Shown: positions 25,016-35,828, numbered from the stretch's first letter. The stretch: 64,000 nt of DNA from Rhodococcus sp. HM1 (GCF_023218075.1 NZ_JALPTB010000018.1:37276-101275), one strand, 5' to 3'. Notes: generated by a model from the sequence alone, not told the origin. A program made the numbers and translations.

Positions 25016-25855
25016 ATGTCCGCGCCGTCGGTGTACGTCCGCGAGTCGGGTACCGGCTCACGGACCGTCGTGCTGTTGCACGGCTACTCCGATCACGGCG
25101 GCACATGGTGCAAGGTGGAACCGGAACTCGCCGAGCGGTACCGGGTGCTCACCGTGGATCTACCGGGGTTCGGTCGCAGCTACGCGCAGTGGCGGGCACC
25201 GGTGTTCGACCACTACGTCGACACCGTCGCGGATCTCGTCGCGGACCGCACCGAACCGGTCGCGCTGATCGGCAACTCGCTCGGTGCGGTCACGGCGCTG
25301 GCGTTCGCGTCGGTGCATCCGAAACGAACCGACCGGGTGGTGCTGTCGGACATGCCGGGCCTGGCCGGAATTCCGCGGGTCTGGACGGAGAGCGCGCGGC
25401 TTCCCCTGGACCTGATGTCCCGGATGATGTCCCGGCCGGTTCCGATGCCGGTGATGCAGCGGATGATCGGCGAGCTGTACACGCGGGCGGCGCTGCACCG
25501 GCCGGAACGGATGGATGCGGCCACGCTGTCCGCGTTCACCGCGAACTTCGCCGACCGGCGGCGGATGGACACAATGCTGAGGGTCGGCCGGACCGCGGTG
25601 CGTGAACTCGGGAGACTCCCGATACCGGAGATGGTGCACGCGCTGACGATGCCGACGCTGTTGCTGTGGGGTGCGCACGATCGGCTCACGCCGGCGCGGG
25701 CGGCTCGCCGCGTCGTCGGCGGACCGGACCGGCGGGTGGTGATCATCCCCGACGCCGGGCATTGCCCCCAGCTCGAGGCACCCACCGAGTTCCTCGGCGC
25801 GGTGCTGCCGTTCCTCGAGCACCGGCGTCTCGCCGCCGGGGAGGCGGGCACGTAG
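25016..25855 (+). CDS. Alpha/beta hydrolase
   Basis: A 279-residue hydrolase starting at ATG 25016, one base after the preceding stop. HGYSDHGGTW is the oxyanion region. The nucleophile elbow is GNSLG (near residue 87), the acid lies in LLWGAHDRLTP, and the catalytic His is in DAGHCPQLEAP. This is the epoxide hydrolase/haloperoxidase-like class without a specific substrate signature. Met-rich helices (MSRMMSRPVPMPVMQRM) form the cap. Confidence 0.85.
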   Translation: MSAPSVYVRESGTGSRTVVLLHGYSDHGGTWCKVEPELAERYRVLTVDLPGFGRSYAQWRAPVFDHYVDTVADLVADRTEPVALIGNSLGAVTALAFASVHPKRTDRVVLSDMPGLAGIPRVWTESARLPLDLMSRMMSRPVPMPVMQRMIGELYTRAALHRPERMDAATLSAFTANFADRRRMDTMLRVGRTAVRELGRLPIPEMVHALTMPTLLLWGAHDRLTPARAARRVVGGPDRRVVIIPDAGHCPQLEAPTEFLGAVLPFLEHRRLAAGEAGT

Positions 25856-25897
25856 GCTCGCGACGACCACGTGGACCGGCAGAGACGGGGGAAGTTC

Positions 25898-27115
25898 TTG
25901 ACCGCACAGTTCGCGCAGGCGCCCGATGCGTTCCCCGGTTCCGGGCCGCCGCCGGGCATCGCCGTGCAGGGGCTGACCAAGACGTACAGGAACATTCCGG
26001 CCGTCTCCAACCTGTCGTTCACGGTGCCGCCCGGATCGATCACCGGTTTCCTCGGGCCCAACGGATCCGGGAAGACCACCACGCTGCGGATGCTGCTGGG
26101 CCTGGTGCGCCCGACTGCGGGAATCGCGCTGATCGACGGCGTCCCGTACTCGTCGTTGCCGCAGCCGGGGCGGGTCGTCGGTGCCGTCCTCGACGCGCAG
26201 GGCGCGCACCCGAAGCACACGGCGCTCACCCATCTCGAGGTGTACTGCACGGCGATGCGGGTGCCGCTCTCGCAAGCGCGGGCGTCCCTCGACCTGGTCG
26301 GCCTGGGTTCGGTCGCGACCCGGCGCACCGGCGAGTTCTCCCTCGGGATGCGCCAACGGCTGGCGCTGGCGACCGCGCTGCTGGGGCAACCCCGCTACCT
26401 GGTCCTCGACGAACCGGCGAACGGCCTCGATCCGGAGGGCATGGCCTGGCTGCGCGAATTCCTGCAGTCGTATGCCCGATCCGGCGGCACGGTGCTGGTG
26501 TCGAGCCACATCCTGCGGGAGGTCGAGCAGATGGCCGACCACCTGGTGATCGTCTCCAACGGCACGCTCGTGCATCAGAGCAGCACCGCGGATCTGCGCA
26601 ACGCCTACCGTTCGCGTGTCCTGGTGGCCTGTTCCGACCCGGCCCGTCTCGCGGCGGCCCTGGCGGCCGCCGGCATCACGGACGCGCAGATCCAGGGCGA
26701 CGGGCGGCTCGCGGTCGTCGGGGCCGATCCCGAACGGATCGCGGCGCTCGCGGCCGAGCAGAAGGTCACGATCTTCGGCACGCACGTCGAACACGTCGAT
26801 CTCGAGCAGGTGTTCCTGTCCATGACCAGCGGTCGCTACGCCGCGACGCACGGCTACCACCAGCCGGGACCGCCTGCGTCGGGCCATGTCCCGCCCGGAT
26901 ATGCGCCGCCGATCCCCCAGTCGCCGCAGCAGCACCCGCAGGACCGATACCCACCGCAGCACTACCCTCCGCAGCACTACCAGCAGGCCGGCCAGGCGGC
27001 CCCGCCGTATCCCGCCCAGCCGTACCCCGTCCAGCAGCCTCCGGCCCAGCAGTACCCGCCGGGCGTGCCCGCACCTCACCAACCGCCCTTCGGACCGGGA
27101 GGATTCCAACGTTGA
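25898..27115 (+). CDS. ABC transporter ATP-binding protein with Pro/Gln/Tyr-rich tail
   Basis: I place the start at TTG 25898 because GGGGGAAG lies 7 bases upstream; GTG 25871 is an alternative. The 405-residue product has Walker A GPNGSGKTT, signature FSLGMRQRL, Walker B YLVLDEPANGLD and SSHIL, followed by the regulatory region of BcrA/CcmA-type subunits. The last 80 or so residues are low-complexity (PPQHYPPQHYQQAGQ and similar), unusual for a cytoplasmic ATPase. The stop overlaps the TTG of the permease gene. It probably powers export of a drug or lipid. Confidence 0.9.
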   Translation: MTAQFAQAPDAFPGSGPPPGIAVQGLTKTYRNIPAVSNLSFTVPPGSITGFLGPNGSGKTTTLRMLLGLVRPTAGIALIDGVPYSSLPQPGRVVGAVLDAQGAHPKHTALTHLEVYCTAMRVPLSQARASLDLVGLGSVATRRTGEFSLGMRQRLALATALLGQPRYLVLDEPANGLDPEGMAWLREFLQSYARSGGTVLVSSHILREVEQMADHLVIVSNGTLVHQSSTADLRNAYRSRVLVACSDPARLAAALAAAGITDAQIQGDGRLAVVGADPERIAALAAEQKVTIFGTHVEHVDLEQVFLSMTSGRYAATHGYHQPGPPASGHVPPGYAPPIPQSPQQHPQDRYPPQHYPPQHYQQAGQAAPPYPAQPYPVQQPPAQQYPPGVPAPHQPPFGPGGFQR

Positions 27116-27903
27116 CCGCGCTTCTGAACGCCGAGGTCCGCAAGGTCCTCGGGTTGCGCTACTGGTGGATCCTCGGGATCGCGCCGGTCGTGGTGGGGCT
27201 GTTCACCGGTGCCCTGACCCTGCCGCTCGCCCGTCAGGTCGAGGACATCATCGGTGAGGGTTTCGCGTCGACCGTGTCGGCAGCGATCGGCATCGCGCTG
27301 GCGTTGGCGCTGGTGTTCCTGTTCGCGGCCGTGTTCGGCGCGGTGAACGGCGGCACCGAATTCCAGCATCGGACGATGGCGACGACGTTCCTGACCACCC
27401 GCGGTCGCGACGGGGTGGTCGCCGCCAAGTACGTCACCGCCGCGGCGTTCGGGCTGCTGTACTGCGTGGTCGTGGAGATCGCGGCCGTTCTGACCGTCCT
27501 GATGTTCGCCGGCGGCGACAGCGGCCCGTCCAGCGGATCCGATTTCGGCCAGCTCGCGGCAGTCCTCACCACCGGCATGCTCTGCGCCGCGCTGTGGGCC
27601 CTCATGGGGTCCGGGCTCGGTCTGCTCACCGGTTCGACGGTCGGCAGCGTGCTCGCGATCTCCGCGTGGGTGCCGTTCGGTGAGCTGATCGTGTCGCTGA
27701 TCCTGCACGGCCTCGGGCTGGGCGCGGTCGCGGACCTGCTTCCCGTCCAGCTCACCTGGTACACGATCGTCGGGGTCATCGACATTCCCGAAACCGGCGA
27801 CATGGCCGTTCGCTGGCCGGGGGCTCCGCTGGCGCTGATCGGCTGGACGCTGCTCGTCTGCGCGCTCGGCTGGTGGCGGGTCCGCAGCCGCGACGTGGGC
27901 TGA
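27112..27903 (+). CDS. ABC-2 type permease partner
   Basis: A 263-residue membrane protein starting at TTG 27112 inside TTGA, with GGGAGGATT upstream. It has about six membrane segments and the ABC-2 features: N-terminal LLNAEVRKVLGLRYWW amphipathic helix, NGGTEFQHRTMATTFLTTRGR cytoplasmic loop, and final segments GWTLLVCALGWW. It should dimerise and work with the ATPase encoded just before. The substrate is not evident. The transcript ends at the hairpin 27915-27966. Confidence 0.88.
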   Translation: MTALLNAEVRKVLGLRYWWILGIAPVVVGLFTGALTLPLARQVEDIIGEGFASTVSAAIGIALALALVFLFAAVFGAVNGGTEFQHRTMATTFLTTRGRDGVVAAKYVTAAAFGLLYCVVVEIAAVLTVLMFAGGDSGPSSGSDFGQLAAVLTTGMLCAALWALMGSGLGLLTGSTVGSVLAISAWVPFGELIVSLILHGLGLGAVADLLPVQLTWYTIVGVIDIPETGDMAVRWPGAPLALIGWTLLVCALGWWRVRSRDVG

Positions 27904-27914
27904 CCGGGCGCTTC

Positions 27915-27966
27915 GCGCCGGTGTGCCTTTGTGGCGGTCCCCACCGCCACAAAGGCACACGGGCGC
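27915..27966. repeat. Long perfect hairpin, member A of the 18-4-18-GGGC family; probable terminator
   Basis: An 18-base arm (27921-27938, starting GTGTGCCTTTG) pairs perfectly with 27943-27960 around a CCCC loop, and GCGCC/GGGCGC flanks lengthen the stem to nearly 24 bp. Immediately after the 3' arm comes GGGC. A closely similar hairpin lies at 58138-58177 and a diverged one at 13229-13268. It sits between the permease stop and the exporter start, so it may terminate the first transcript. Confidence 0.8.
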
Positions 27967-27984
27967 CGTCGGCGCCTGGCGCTA

Positions 27985-30900
27985 ATGTCGGCAGCGATGC
28001 AACACGACTCGCAGTCCCCCGGCTGGATCCGCCGACTGAGCACCGAATCCTTCCGCCATCGTGCCGTCGCCATCGGCGCACTGCTGGCGACGGTCGTCGC
28101 CGCGCTCATCGACATCGGCTTCCCGCTCCTGACGAAACTCGCACTCGACAGCGCCACCCACCCGCAGGGCGCCGACCTGCACCTGATCGGGGTCGCCGCC
28201 GCGGGAATCGCCGGTGGTGCACTGGTCCGGTTCGGCTGCCAGTACGGGCGCCGGATGCTCGCCGGACAGCTGTCGCTGAACGTCCAGCACGACCTGCGGC
28301 TGCGGCTGCTCGGGTCGCTGCAGCGGCTCGACGGACGCGGCCAGGACCAGATCCGCACCGGACAGGTCGTGTCCCGCTCGATCACCGATCTGCAGCTCGT
28401 CCAGGGACTGCTCGCGATGGTGCCGATGTCGGCGGGCGCCCTGCTGCAGTTCGTATTGGCGCTGGTCATCATGGCGGTACTGTCGCCGCTGCTGACCCTC
28501 ATCGCCGTCGTTACCGTGCCGGTCATCGCGCTGATCGTCCGGACCGTGCGGCCGAAACTGTTCGCCGCGACCTGGTCCGCGCAGCAACGCGCCGCCGACC
28601 TGGCCCAGCACGTCGAGGAAACCGTCACCGGTGTGCGCGTCGTCAAGGGCTTCGGTCAGGAGGACCGCGCGGTCGACCAGCTCGAACGGCACGGCTTGGC
28701 GCTGTACGCCGAACGGATGCGCGCGGCCCGCGTCAATGCCCGGTTCACCGCCCCGATGGGCGCGATCCCGCAGCTCGGCCTGGTCGCGACCATCGCGCTC
28801 GGCGGGTGGCTGGCCCTGCACGGCACCGTGACGGTCGGCACGTTCCTCGCGTTCACCGCGTACCTGGCGACGATGAGCGCGACGACCCGCACGCTGTCGT
28901 CGGTGATCATCATGGCGCAGCTCTCGCGCGCCGCCGTCGAACGCGTCTACGAAGTGATCGACGCCGAACCCGACGTCGCGGACCCGCCGCACCCGGTGCC
29001 GCTGCCCGCCGGTCCGCTCGGGCTGGCGCTGCGCGACGTCACCTTCGGATTCGAACCCGGTCGCGACGTGCTGCGCGGCGTGGATCTCGAGGTGACTCCC
29101 GGCGAAACCGTCGCCGTGGTCGGCCCGGCCGGGTCCGGCAAGACCGCCCTGTCGCTGCTGCTGCCGCGCTTCTACGCGCCGGACGCCGGGTCGGTGAGCC
29201 TGACCGGCGACGACTTCGAGCTGGACGTGCGCTCGCTGCGCAGCGACGAGCTGCGTGAAGCCGTCGGCCTCGTGTTCGACGAACCGTTCCTGTTCTCCGA
29301 CACGATCGCCGCGAACATCGCGCTGGGCCGGCCCGACGCCACCCCCGACGAGATCCGGGCCGCCGCGGTCGCGGCCCGCGCGGACGAATTCGTCGAGAAC
29401 CTGCCGGACGGATACGACACCGTCGTCGGGGAACGCGGCCTGACCCTGTCCGGCGGGCAGCGGCAGCGGGTCGCGCTGGCCCGGGCGCTGCTGCTGGATC
29501 CGCGGGTGCTGATCCTCGACGATGCGACCTCCGCCGTCGACGCCGAAACCGAGGCCGCGATCTTCGCGGCGCTGCGCGCACAGCGCGGGCGCACCACCCT
29601 CGTGCTCGCGCACCGCCGCTCGACCCTGTCGCTCGCGGATCGGGTGGCGGTCCTCGACGAGGGTCGCATTGTCGACGTCGGGACCGTCGAGGAACTCGAG
29701 GAACGCAATGCGCTGTTCCGGGCGCTGCTCACCGGCACCGGCGACGACGACCCCGACACCGCTCCCCTCGCCTCCGGGCCCGAACCGTCGGCCGAGCAGC
29801 TGTGGCCGGAGGTGACGGCCGACCCGGACGAGGCCGGCAGGTCCCCCGCCTCTCCTGCCCTGGCAGGTCCCGGCGGTGGTCCGGGCGGCGGCGGCCCGGG
29901 CGGTGGCGGACGCGGTGGCGGCGGCCCGATGAGCGGGGCGCTCGGTTCCGTCGCACCCACCCCGGAACTCCGGGCCGCGGTGGCGGCGCTGCCCCCGGCC
30001 ACCGAAACCCCGGGCCGGCATCGCGACCTGCAGTCCCGGGCGCTGCGCCGCCCCGATCCGAGGTTCCGGCTGTGGACGACGCTGCGGCCCGTCCGGTTGC
30101 TGCTCGGCGCGGTCGTGCTGTGCCTGATCGTCGAATCCCTCACCTCGATCGGGTTCCCCTCGATCGTGCAGTACGCCGTCGACCAGGGCGTCACGCCCGG
30201 CGATCCCGCCCGGTTGTGGGCCGCGGTCGGCGCCGGGGTGCTGCTCGCGCTGCTCGGCTGGGCGGTGGTGGCGGTGCTGACGGTGCTCACCGCCCGGGCC
30301 GGGGAACGGGTGCTGTTCGGGTTGCGGGTGCGCAGCTACGCGCATCTGCAGCGGCTCGGACTCGACTACTACGAGCGGGAACTGTCCGGGCGGATCATGA
30401 CCCGGATGACCACGGACGTCGACGCACTGTCGTCGTTCATCCAGACCGGTCTGTCGACCGCGGTGGTCAGCGTGCTCACCGTCACCGGCATCTCCGTGGC
30501 GCTGCTGGTCACCGACGTCTCGCTCGGGCTGGTGGCGCTGGCGGTGGTGCCGCCGCTGCTGATCGCGACCTTCTGGTTCCGGAAGGTGTCGTCGTCGGCG
30601 TACGCGATCTCGCGCGAGCGCATCTCGATCGTCAACGCGGATTTCCAGGAGAACGTCACCGGTCTGCGTGCCGCGCAGGCCTATCGGCGGGAGGCGTTCG
30701 CCGCGCAGCGGTTCGCCGAACGCGCCGACGCCTACCGTCGCAGCCGCATGCGCTCGCAGCGGGCGATCTCCCTGTACTTCCCGTTCATCACGATGCTGTC
30801 GGACCTGGCGCTGGCTGCGGTCGTGTACGTCGGCGCCCGGGAGGTCGCGGCGGGTGAGGCGACGCCGGGCGTGCTGGTGGCGTTCGTGCTGTACCTGAGC

Positions 30901-31854
30901 CTGCTGTTCGGCCCGATCCAGCATCTGTCGCAGGTGTTCGACGGCTATCAGCAGGCCCGCGTCGGGCTGCGCCGCATCGGCGACCTGCTGCGCACCGAGA
31001 GTTCGCTGGAGGCCGGTCCGCCCGGCTCGGTGCCGGTGACCGGGCACCTGCGCGGCGACGTGCACCTCGCCGATGTCGGCTTCCGGTACGCCGGCGCCGA
31101 GACCGACGCGCTCACCGACGTCGAACTGCACATCCCGGCGGGTACGACGGTCGCGCTCGTCGGCCGCACCGGCGCCGGCAAGTCCACCGTGGTCAAGCTC
31201 CTCGCCCGCTTCTACGATCCGACCTCCGGTTCGGTGCGCGTCGACGGGGTCGACCTGCGCGACTATCGGCTCGCCGACTACCGCGGCCGGCTCGGTGTCG
31301 TGCCACAGGAGGCCCACCTGTTCACGGGCACCGTCGCGAGCAACATCGCGTACGGCCGTCCCGACGCGGACCGCGCCGACATCGAGGCCGCGGCCCGCGC
31401 GGTCGGTGCGCTGGGCATGATCGCGACCCTGTCGGGCGGAATGCACCATCCGGTCGGCGAACGCGGCCAGGGTCTGTCCGCGGGCCAGCGGCAGCTGGTC
31501 GCGCTGGCCCGCGCCGAACTCGTCGATCCCGACCTGCTGCTTCTCGACGAGGCGACCGCGACCCTCGATCCGGGCACCGAACGGGCCGTTCTCGAGGCCG
31601 GCGAGAAGGTCGCGCGTTCCCGGACCGCCGTGGTGGTCGCGCATCGGCTGGGAACCGCGGCCCGCGCCGACCGCGTCGTGGTGGTCGACGGGGGGCGGAT
31701 CGTCGAAACCGGGCCGCACGCGGAGCTGCGTTACGCGGGCGGCGTATACCAGACCCTCTGTGATGCGGCCGAAACCCGCGCAGGGAATAATCGGTCGTCG
31801 AGAACCGTCATCGATGGAGACCCCGTCGAAGTCGAAGCACAAATTGTGAGGTAG
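27985..31854 (+). CDS. Fused tandem ABC exporter with one degenerate ATP site (Rv0194-like)
   Basis: A 1289-residue protein with two exporter halves in one chain: membrane domain 1 (about 20-330), NBD1 (345-590), a Gly-rich linker (GGGPGGGGPGGGGRGGGG near 640), membrane domain 2 (700-1010) and NBD2 (1030-1260). NBD1 has Walker A GPAGSGKTA and signature LSGGQRQR, but Walker B ends LDDATS (Asp for the catalytic Glu) and the Q-loop reads VFDEPFLF. NBD2 has GRTGAGKST, Q-loop VPQEAHLF, LLLLDEAT, and a weak signature LSAGQRQL. One composite ATP site is therefore canonical and one degenerate. ATG 27997 is an alternative start. Mycobacterial Rv0194 is a multidrug exporter of this layout. Confidence 0.92.
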   Translation: MSAAMQHDSQSPGWIRRLSTESFRHRAVAIGALLATVVAALIDIGFPLLTKLALDSATHPQGADLHLIGVAAAGIAGGALVRFGCQYGRRMLAGQLSLNVQHDLRLRLLGSLQRLDGRGQDQIRTGQVVSRSITDLQLVQGLLAMVPMSAGALLQFVLALVIMAVLSPLLTLIAVVTVPVIALIVRTVRPKLFAATWSAQQRAADLAQHVEETVTGVRVVKGFGQEDRAVDQLERHGLALYAERMRAARVNARFTAPMGAIPQLGLVATIALGGWLALHGTVTVGTFLAFTAYLATMSATTRTLSSVIIMAQLSRAAVERVYEVIDAEPDVADPPHPVPLPAGPLGLALRDVTFGFEPGRDVLRGVDLEVTPGETVAVVGPAGSGKTALSLLLPRFYAPDAGSVSLTGDDFELDVRSLRSDELREAVGLVFDEPFLFSDTIAANIALGRPDATPDEIRAAAVAARADEFVENLPDGYDTVVGERGLTLSGGQRQRVALARALLLDPRVLILDDATSAVDAETEAAIFAALRAQRGRTTLVLAHRRSTLSLADRVAVLDEGRIVDVGTVEELEERNALFRALLTGTGDDDPDTAPLASGPEPSAEQLWPEVTADPDEAGRSPASPALAGPGGGPGGGGPGGGGRGGGGPMSGALGSVAPTPELRAAVAALPPATETPGRHRDLQSRALRRPDPRFRLWTTLRPVRLLLGAVVLCLIVESLTSIGFPSIVQYAVDQGVTPGDPARLWAAVGAGVLLALLGWAVVAVLTVLTARAGERVLFGLRVRSYAHLQRLGLDYYERELSGRIMTRMTTDVDALSSFIQTGLSTAVVSVLTVTGISVALLVTDVSLGLVALAVVPPLLIATFWFRKVSSSAYAISRERISIVNADFQENVTGLRAAQAYRREAFAAQRFAERADAYRRSRMRSQRAISLYFPFITMLSDLALAAVVYVGAREVAAGEATPGVLVAFVLYLSLLFGPIQHLSQVFDGYQQARVGLRRIGDLLRTESSLEAGPPGSVPVTGHLRGDVHLADVGFRYAGAETDALTDVELHIPAGTTVALVGRTGAGKSTVVKLLARFYDPTSGSVRVDGVDLRDYRLADYRGRLGVVPQEAHLFTGTVASNIAYGRPDADRADIEAAARAVGALGMIATLSGGMHHPVGERGQGLSAGQRQLVALARAELVDPDLLLLDEATATLDPGTERAVLEAGEKVARSRTAVVVAHRLGTAARADRVVVVDGGRIVETGPHAELRYAGGVYQTLCDAAETRAGNNRSSRTVIDGDPVEVEAQIVR

Positions 31855-31876
31855 ATCTCGCCGCATGTTCGATCAA

Positions 31877-31882
31877 TTACGA
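31877..31882 (+). promoter_or_regulatory. Possible -10 element for kgd
   Basis: TACGAT lies 80 bases before the kgd start, in the 108-base gap after the exporter gene; no clear -35 is present. A GAGG sequence about 15 bases before the GTG may serve as the ribosome-binding site. Confidence 0.25.
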
Positions 31883-31962
31883 TCGCCGCACGCACGGGAT
31901 AGCCTCATGAATACAGGCGCTCCGATCGGGTACCGAAGAAAGAAACGAGGCGAACAACTGCC

Positions 31963-34900
31963 GTGAGCAGCAGCTCTACATCACAGTTCGGTCAGAACCA
32001 GTGGTTGGTTGACGAGATGTACCAGCGCTTTCAGGACGATCCTTCGTCCGTGGACGCGAGTTGGCACGAATTCCTGACAGATTATTCCCCCGAAACAGCG
32101 GTCGCAGGTGGTGCAAACGGCATCGAGACCGCCACCGCTACCGCTCCGACCGCCACTGCGACGGCTCCCGCCCCGACGCCCGCACCGGCTCCCGCACCGA
32201 AGGCAGCACCCGCTCCGAAGGCCGCGGCTCCGGCCGCCGCGCCGGCGAAGCCCGCAGCTGCTGCCCCGAAGCCGGCTGCACCCTCTTCCGACAAGGCCGC
32301 CGCCGAGGAGAAGAAGGTTCTCCGCGGTGCCGCTGCCGCTGTCGCGAAGAACATGAACGCCTCGCTCTCGATCCCCACCGCCACCAGCGTTCGCGCCATC
32401 CCTGCGAAGCTGATGTTCGACAACCGGATCGTCATCAACAACCACCTCGCCCGTACCCGGGGCGGTAAGGTCTCGTTCACGCATCTGCTCGGTTACGCCC
32501 TGGTCCAGGCGGTCAAGGCGTTCCCGAACATGAACAACCACTACGCCGAGATCGACGGCAAGCCGAACCTGGTGACGCCGGCGCACACCAACCTCGGTCT
32601 CGCGATCGACCTGCCGGGCAAGAACGGACAACGTTCGCTCGTGGTCGCCGCGATCAAGAACTGCGAAACCATGAATTTCGCACAGTTCTACTCGGCGTAC
32701 GAGGACATCGTCCGCCGCGCCCGCGACGGCAAGCTCACCGGTGACGACTTCTCCGGTGTGACGATCTCGCTGACCAACCCCGGCGGCATCGGCACCGTGC
32801 ACTCGGTGCCGCGCCTGATGGCCGGTCAGGGCGCCATCATCGGCGCCGGCGCGATGGAGTACCCGGCCGAGTTCCAGGGTGCTTCCGACGAGCGCATCGC
32901 GGAACTGGGCGTCGGCAAGCTGCTGACCCTCACCTCGACCTACGACCACCGGGTCATCCAGGGCGCCGAGTCCGGCGAGTTCCTCAAGACCGTTCACGAG
33001 CTGCTGATCTCCGACGATTTCTACGACGAGATCTTCCACACCCTCCACATCCCTTACGAGCCGGTCCGCTGGCGCAAGGACGTGCCGGAGGGCGCGGTCG
33101 ACAAGAGCACCCGCGTGCTCGAGCTGATCGCGGCGTACCGCAGCCGCGGCCACCTCATGGCCGACACCGACCCGCTGCAGTTCGTCAAGGACAAGTTCCG
33201 CTCGCACCCGGACCTCGACGTCACCACGCACGACCTGACCCTGTGGGACCTCGACCGCGAGTTCAACGTCGGCGGCTTCCACGGCCAGCAGCGCATGAAG
33301 CTGCGCGACGTGCTGTCGGTGCTGCGTGACGCGTACTGCCGCCACGTCGGCATCGAGTACACGCACATCCTCGAGCCGGAGCAGCAGCAGTGGCTGCAGG
33401 AGCGGGTCGAGGCGCATCACGTCAAGCCGACGGTCGCGCAGCAGAAGTACATCCTGAGCCGCCTCAACGCCGCCGAGGCGTTCGAGACGTTCCTCCAGAC
33501 CAAGTACGTCGGCCAGAAGCGGTTCTCGCTCGAGGGCGCCGAGTCGGTCATCCCGATGATGGACTCGATCATCGACCAGGCCGCCGAGCACCAGCTCGAC
33601 GAGGTCGCCATCGCCATGCCGCACCGCGGTCGCCTCAACGTGCTCGCCAACATCGTCGGCAAGCCGTACTCGAAGATCTTCACCGAGTTCGAGGGCAACC
33701 TGAACCCGGCCGCCGCGCACGGCTCCGGCGACGTGAAGTACCACCTCGGCGCCGAGGGCACCTACATCCAGATGTTCGGCGAGAACGACATCAAGGTCTC
33801 GCTGACCGCGAACCCGTCGCACCTCGAAGCCGTGAACCCGGTCCTCGAGGGCCTGGTCCGCGCCAAGCAGGACATCCTCGACAAGGGTGAGGACGGCTTC
33901 ACCGTCCTGCCGCTGCTGCTGCACGGCGACGCCGCGTTCGCCGGTCAGGGTGTCGTCGCCGAGACGCTGAACCTGGCGCTGCTGCGCGGGTACCGCACCG
34001 GCGGCACCGTGCACATCGTCGTCAACAACCAGGTCGGCTTCACGACCGCGCCGGAACACTCGCGGTCGTCGGAGTACTGCACCGACGTCGCGAAGATGAT
34101 CGGCGCGCCGATCTTCCACGTCAACGGCGACGATCCGGAGGCGTGCGTCTGGGTTGCGCAGCTCGCCGTGGACTTCCGCGAGAAGTTCCACAAGGACGTC
34201 GTGATCGACATGATCTGCTACCGCCGCCGCGGCCACAACGAGGGCGACGACCCGTCGATGACGCAGCCGGCCATGTACGACGTGATCGACACCAAGCGCA
34301 GCGTCCGCAAGAGCTACACCGAGGCCCTCATCGGCCGCGGCGACATCTCGCTCAAGGAAGCGGAAGACGCCCTGCGGGACTACCAGGGCCAGCTGGAACG
34401 CGTGTTCAACGAGGTCCGCGAGCTCGAGAAGTACAAGCCGGAACCGTCGGAGTCGGTCGAGCTGGACCAGACGCCGGCGCCGCGCCTGACCACCGCCGTG
34501 GACAAGTCGGTGCTCGAGCGCATCGGTGACCAGTTCGCGAACGTTCCCGAGGGCTTCAACGTGCACCCGCGCGTCAAGCCGGTCATCGAGAAGCGCCGCG
34601 AGATGGCGCGCGAGGGCAACATCGACTGGGCCTTCGCGGAACTGCTCGCGTTCGGTTCGCTCGCCGAGCAGGGCGCGCTGGTGCGCCTGGCCGGTCAGGA
34701 CTCGCGCCGCGGCACGTTCACGCAGCGTCACTCGGTGCTCATCGACCGCAAGACGGGCGACGAGTACAACCCGCTCGCCACGCTGGCCGCGCAGGCCGGC
34801 AACGGTGGTCGCTTCATGGTGTACGACTCGGCGCTGACCGAGTTCGCGGGCCTGGGCTTCGAGTACGGCTACTCGGTGGGCAACCCCGACGCGCTGGTGC

Positions 34901-35673
34901 TGTGGGAGGCGCAGTTCGGCGACTTCGTCAACGGTGCGCAGTCGATCATCGACGAGTTCATCTCGTCCGGTGAGGCCAAGTGGGGCCAGCTCTCCGACGT
35001 CGTGATGCTGCTGCCGCACGGCCACGAGGGGCAGGGCCCGGACCACACGTCCGGCCGTATCGAGCGCTGGCTGCAGCTGTGCGCCGAGGGTTCGATGACC
35101 GTGGCGGTTCCATCGACTCCGGCCAGCTACTTCCACCTGCTGCGTCGTCACCACCTCGACGGCATCCGCCGCCCGCTCGTGGTGTTCACGCCGAAGTCGA
35201 TGCTCCGCAACAAGGCCGCGGTCAGCAACGTCGAGGACTTCACCCAGGGCAAGTTCCGCTCGCTGCTGGAAGAGGTCCCCTACGAGAACGGCACCGCCGA
35301 CCGCACCAAGGCGACCCGCATCCTGCTGACCTCCGGCAAGCTCTACTGGGAGCTGCTCGCGAAGAAGCAGAAGGAGAACCGCGAGGACATCGCGATCGTC
35401 CGCATCGAGCAGCTGTACCCGGTGCCGCGTCGTCGCATCGCCGAGACCCTCGACCAGTACCCGAACGCCACCGAGTTCTTCTGGGTGCAGGAAGAGCCGG
35501 CGAACCAGGGTGCGTGGCCGTTCCTGGGCCTGGCGCTGCCGGAACTGCTGCCGGAGAAGCTCACCGGCATCAAGCGGGTGTCGCGTCGTTCGATGTCCGC
35601 GCCGTCGTCGGGCTCGAGCAAGGTCCACGCGGTCGAGCAGCAGGAGATCATCGAGAAGGCGTTCGCGCGGTAG
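31963..35673 (+). CDS. kgd: Multifunctional 2-oxoglutarate metabolism enzyme (SucA/decarboxylase/KGD synthase)
   Basis: A 1236-residue fused E1/E2 protein, essentially the length of mycobacterial Kgd. Residues 1-40 are the E1 N-terminal segment ([16 protein letters not shown]). Residues 45-115 are an Ala/Pro/Lys linker. Residues 120-360 form a SucB-like acyltransferase domain with the catalytic DHRVIQG at about 327. The rest is the thiamine-diphosphate E1 dehydrogenase ([40 protein letters not shown]). In Corynebacteriales it feeds the 2-oxoglutarate dehydrogenase complex with DlaT and Lpd, and is inhibited by GarA. The start is GTG. Confidence 0.97.
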   Translation: MSSSSTSQFGQNQWLVDEMYQRFQDDPSSVDASWHEFLTDYSPETAVAGGANGIETATATAPTATATAPAPTPAPAPAPKAAPAPKAAAPAAAPAKPAAAAPKPAAPSSDKAAAEEKKVLRGAAAAVAKNMNASLSIPTATSVRAIPAKLMFDNRIVINNHLARTRGGKVSFTHLLGYALVQAVKAFPNMNNHYAEIDGKPNLVTPAHTNLGLAIDLPGKNGQRSLVVAAIKNCETMNFAQFYSAYEDIVRRARDGKLTGDDFSGVTISLTNPGGIGTVHSVPRLMAGQGAIIGAGAMEYPAEFQGASDERIAELGVGKLLTLTSTYDHRVIQGAESGEFLKTVHELLISDDFYDEIFHTLHIPYEPVRWRKDVPEGAVDKSTRVLELIAAYRSRGHLMADTDPLQFVKDKFRSHPDLDVTTHDLTLWDLDREFNVGGFHGQQRMKLRDVLSVLRDAYCRHVGIEYTHILEPEQQQWLQERVEAHHVKPTVAQQKYILSRLNAAEAFETFLQTKYVGQKRFSLEGAESVIPMMDSIIDQAAEHQLDEVAIAMPHRGRLNVLANIVGKPYSKIFTEFEGNLNPAAAHGSGDVKYHLGAEGTYIQMFGENDIKVSLTANPSHLEAVNPVLEGLVRAKQDILDKGEDGFTVLPLLLHGDAAFAGQGVVAETLNLALLRGYRTGGTVHIVVNNQVGFTTAPEHSRSSEYCTDVAKMIGAPIFHVNGDDPEACVWVAQLAVDFREKFHKDVVIDMICYRRRGHNEGDDPSMTQPAMYDVIDTKRSVRKSYTEALIGRGDISLKEAEDALRDYQGQLERVFNEVRELEKYKPEPSESVELDQTPAPRLTTAVDKSVLERIGDQFANVPEGFNVHPRVKPVIEKRREMAREGNIDWAFAELLAFGSLAEQGALVRLAGQDSRRGTFTQRHSVLIDRKTGDEYNPLATLAAQAGNGGRFMVYDSALTEFAGLGFEYGYSVGNPDALVLWEAQFGDFVNGAQSIIDEFISSGEAKWGQLSDVVMLLPHGHEGQGPDHTSGRIERWLQLCAEGSMTVAVPSTPASYFHLLRRHHLDGIRRPLVVFTPKSMLRNKAAVSNVEDFTQGKFRSLLEEVPYENGTADRTKATRILLTSGKLYWELLAKKQKENREDIAIVRIEQLYPVPRRRIAETLDQYPNATEFFWVQEEPANQGAWPFLGLALPELLPEKLTGIKRVSRRSMSAPSSGSSKVHAVEQQEIIEKAFAR

Positions 35674-35828
35674 CCCGCACCTTCTCGGCACACCCCGCCT
35701 TTCTTCGAAAGACGGTTCTCATGCGAGCCGGGTCGTGCCTGCCCTTCGGGGCGGGCCGGCCCGGTTCGCGCCGTTCTGCGGCCTGCCCTCTGCGGCCTGC
35801 GCTCCCCCTCCGACCCCCTCCCCCTGGT

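Noticed and set aside
27982..35691. Two minus-strand frames of 1294 and 1236 codons opposite the ABC exporter and kgd
   Set aside because: Mirror frames of GC-rich coding DNA with no stop; they show no motifs and the plus-strand genes are certain.
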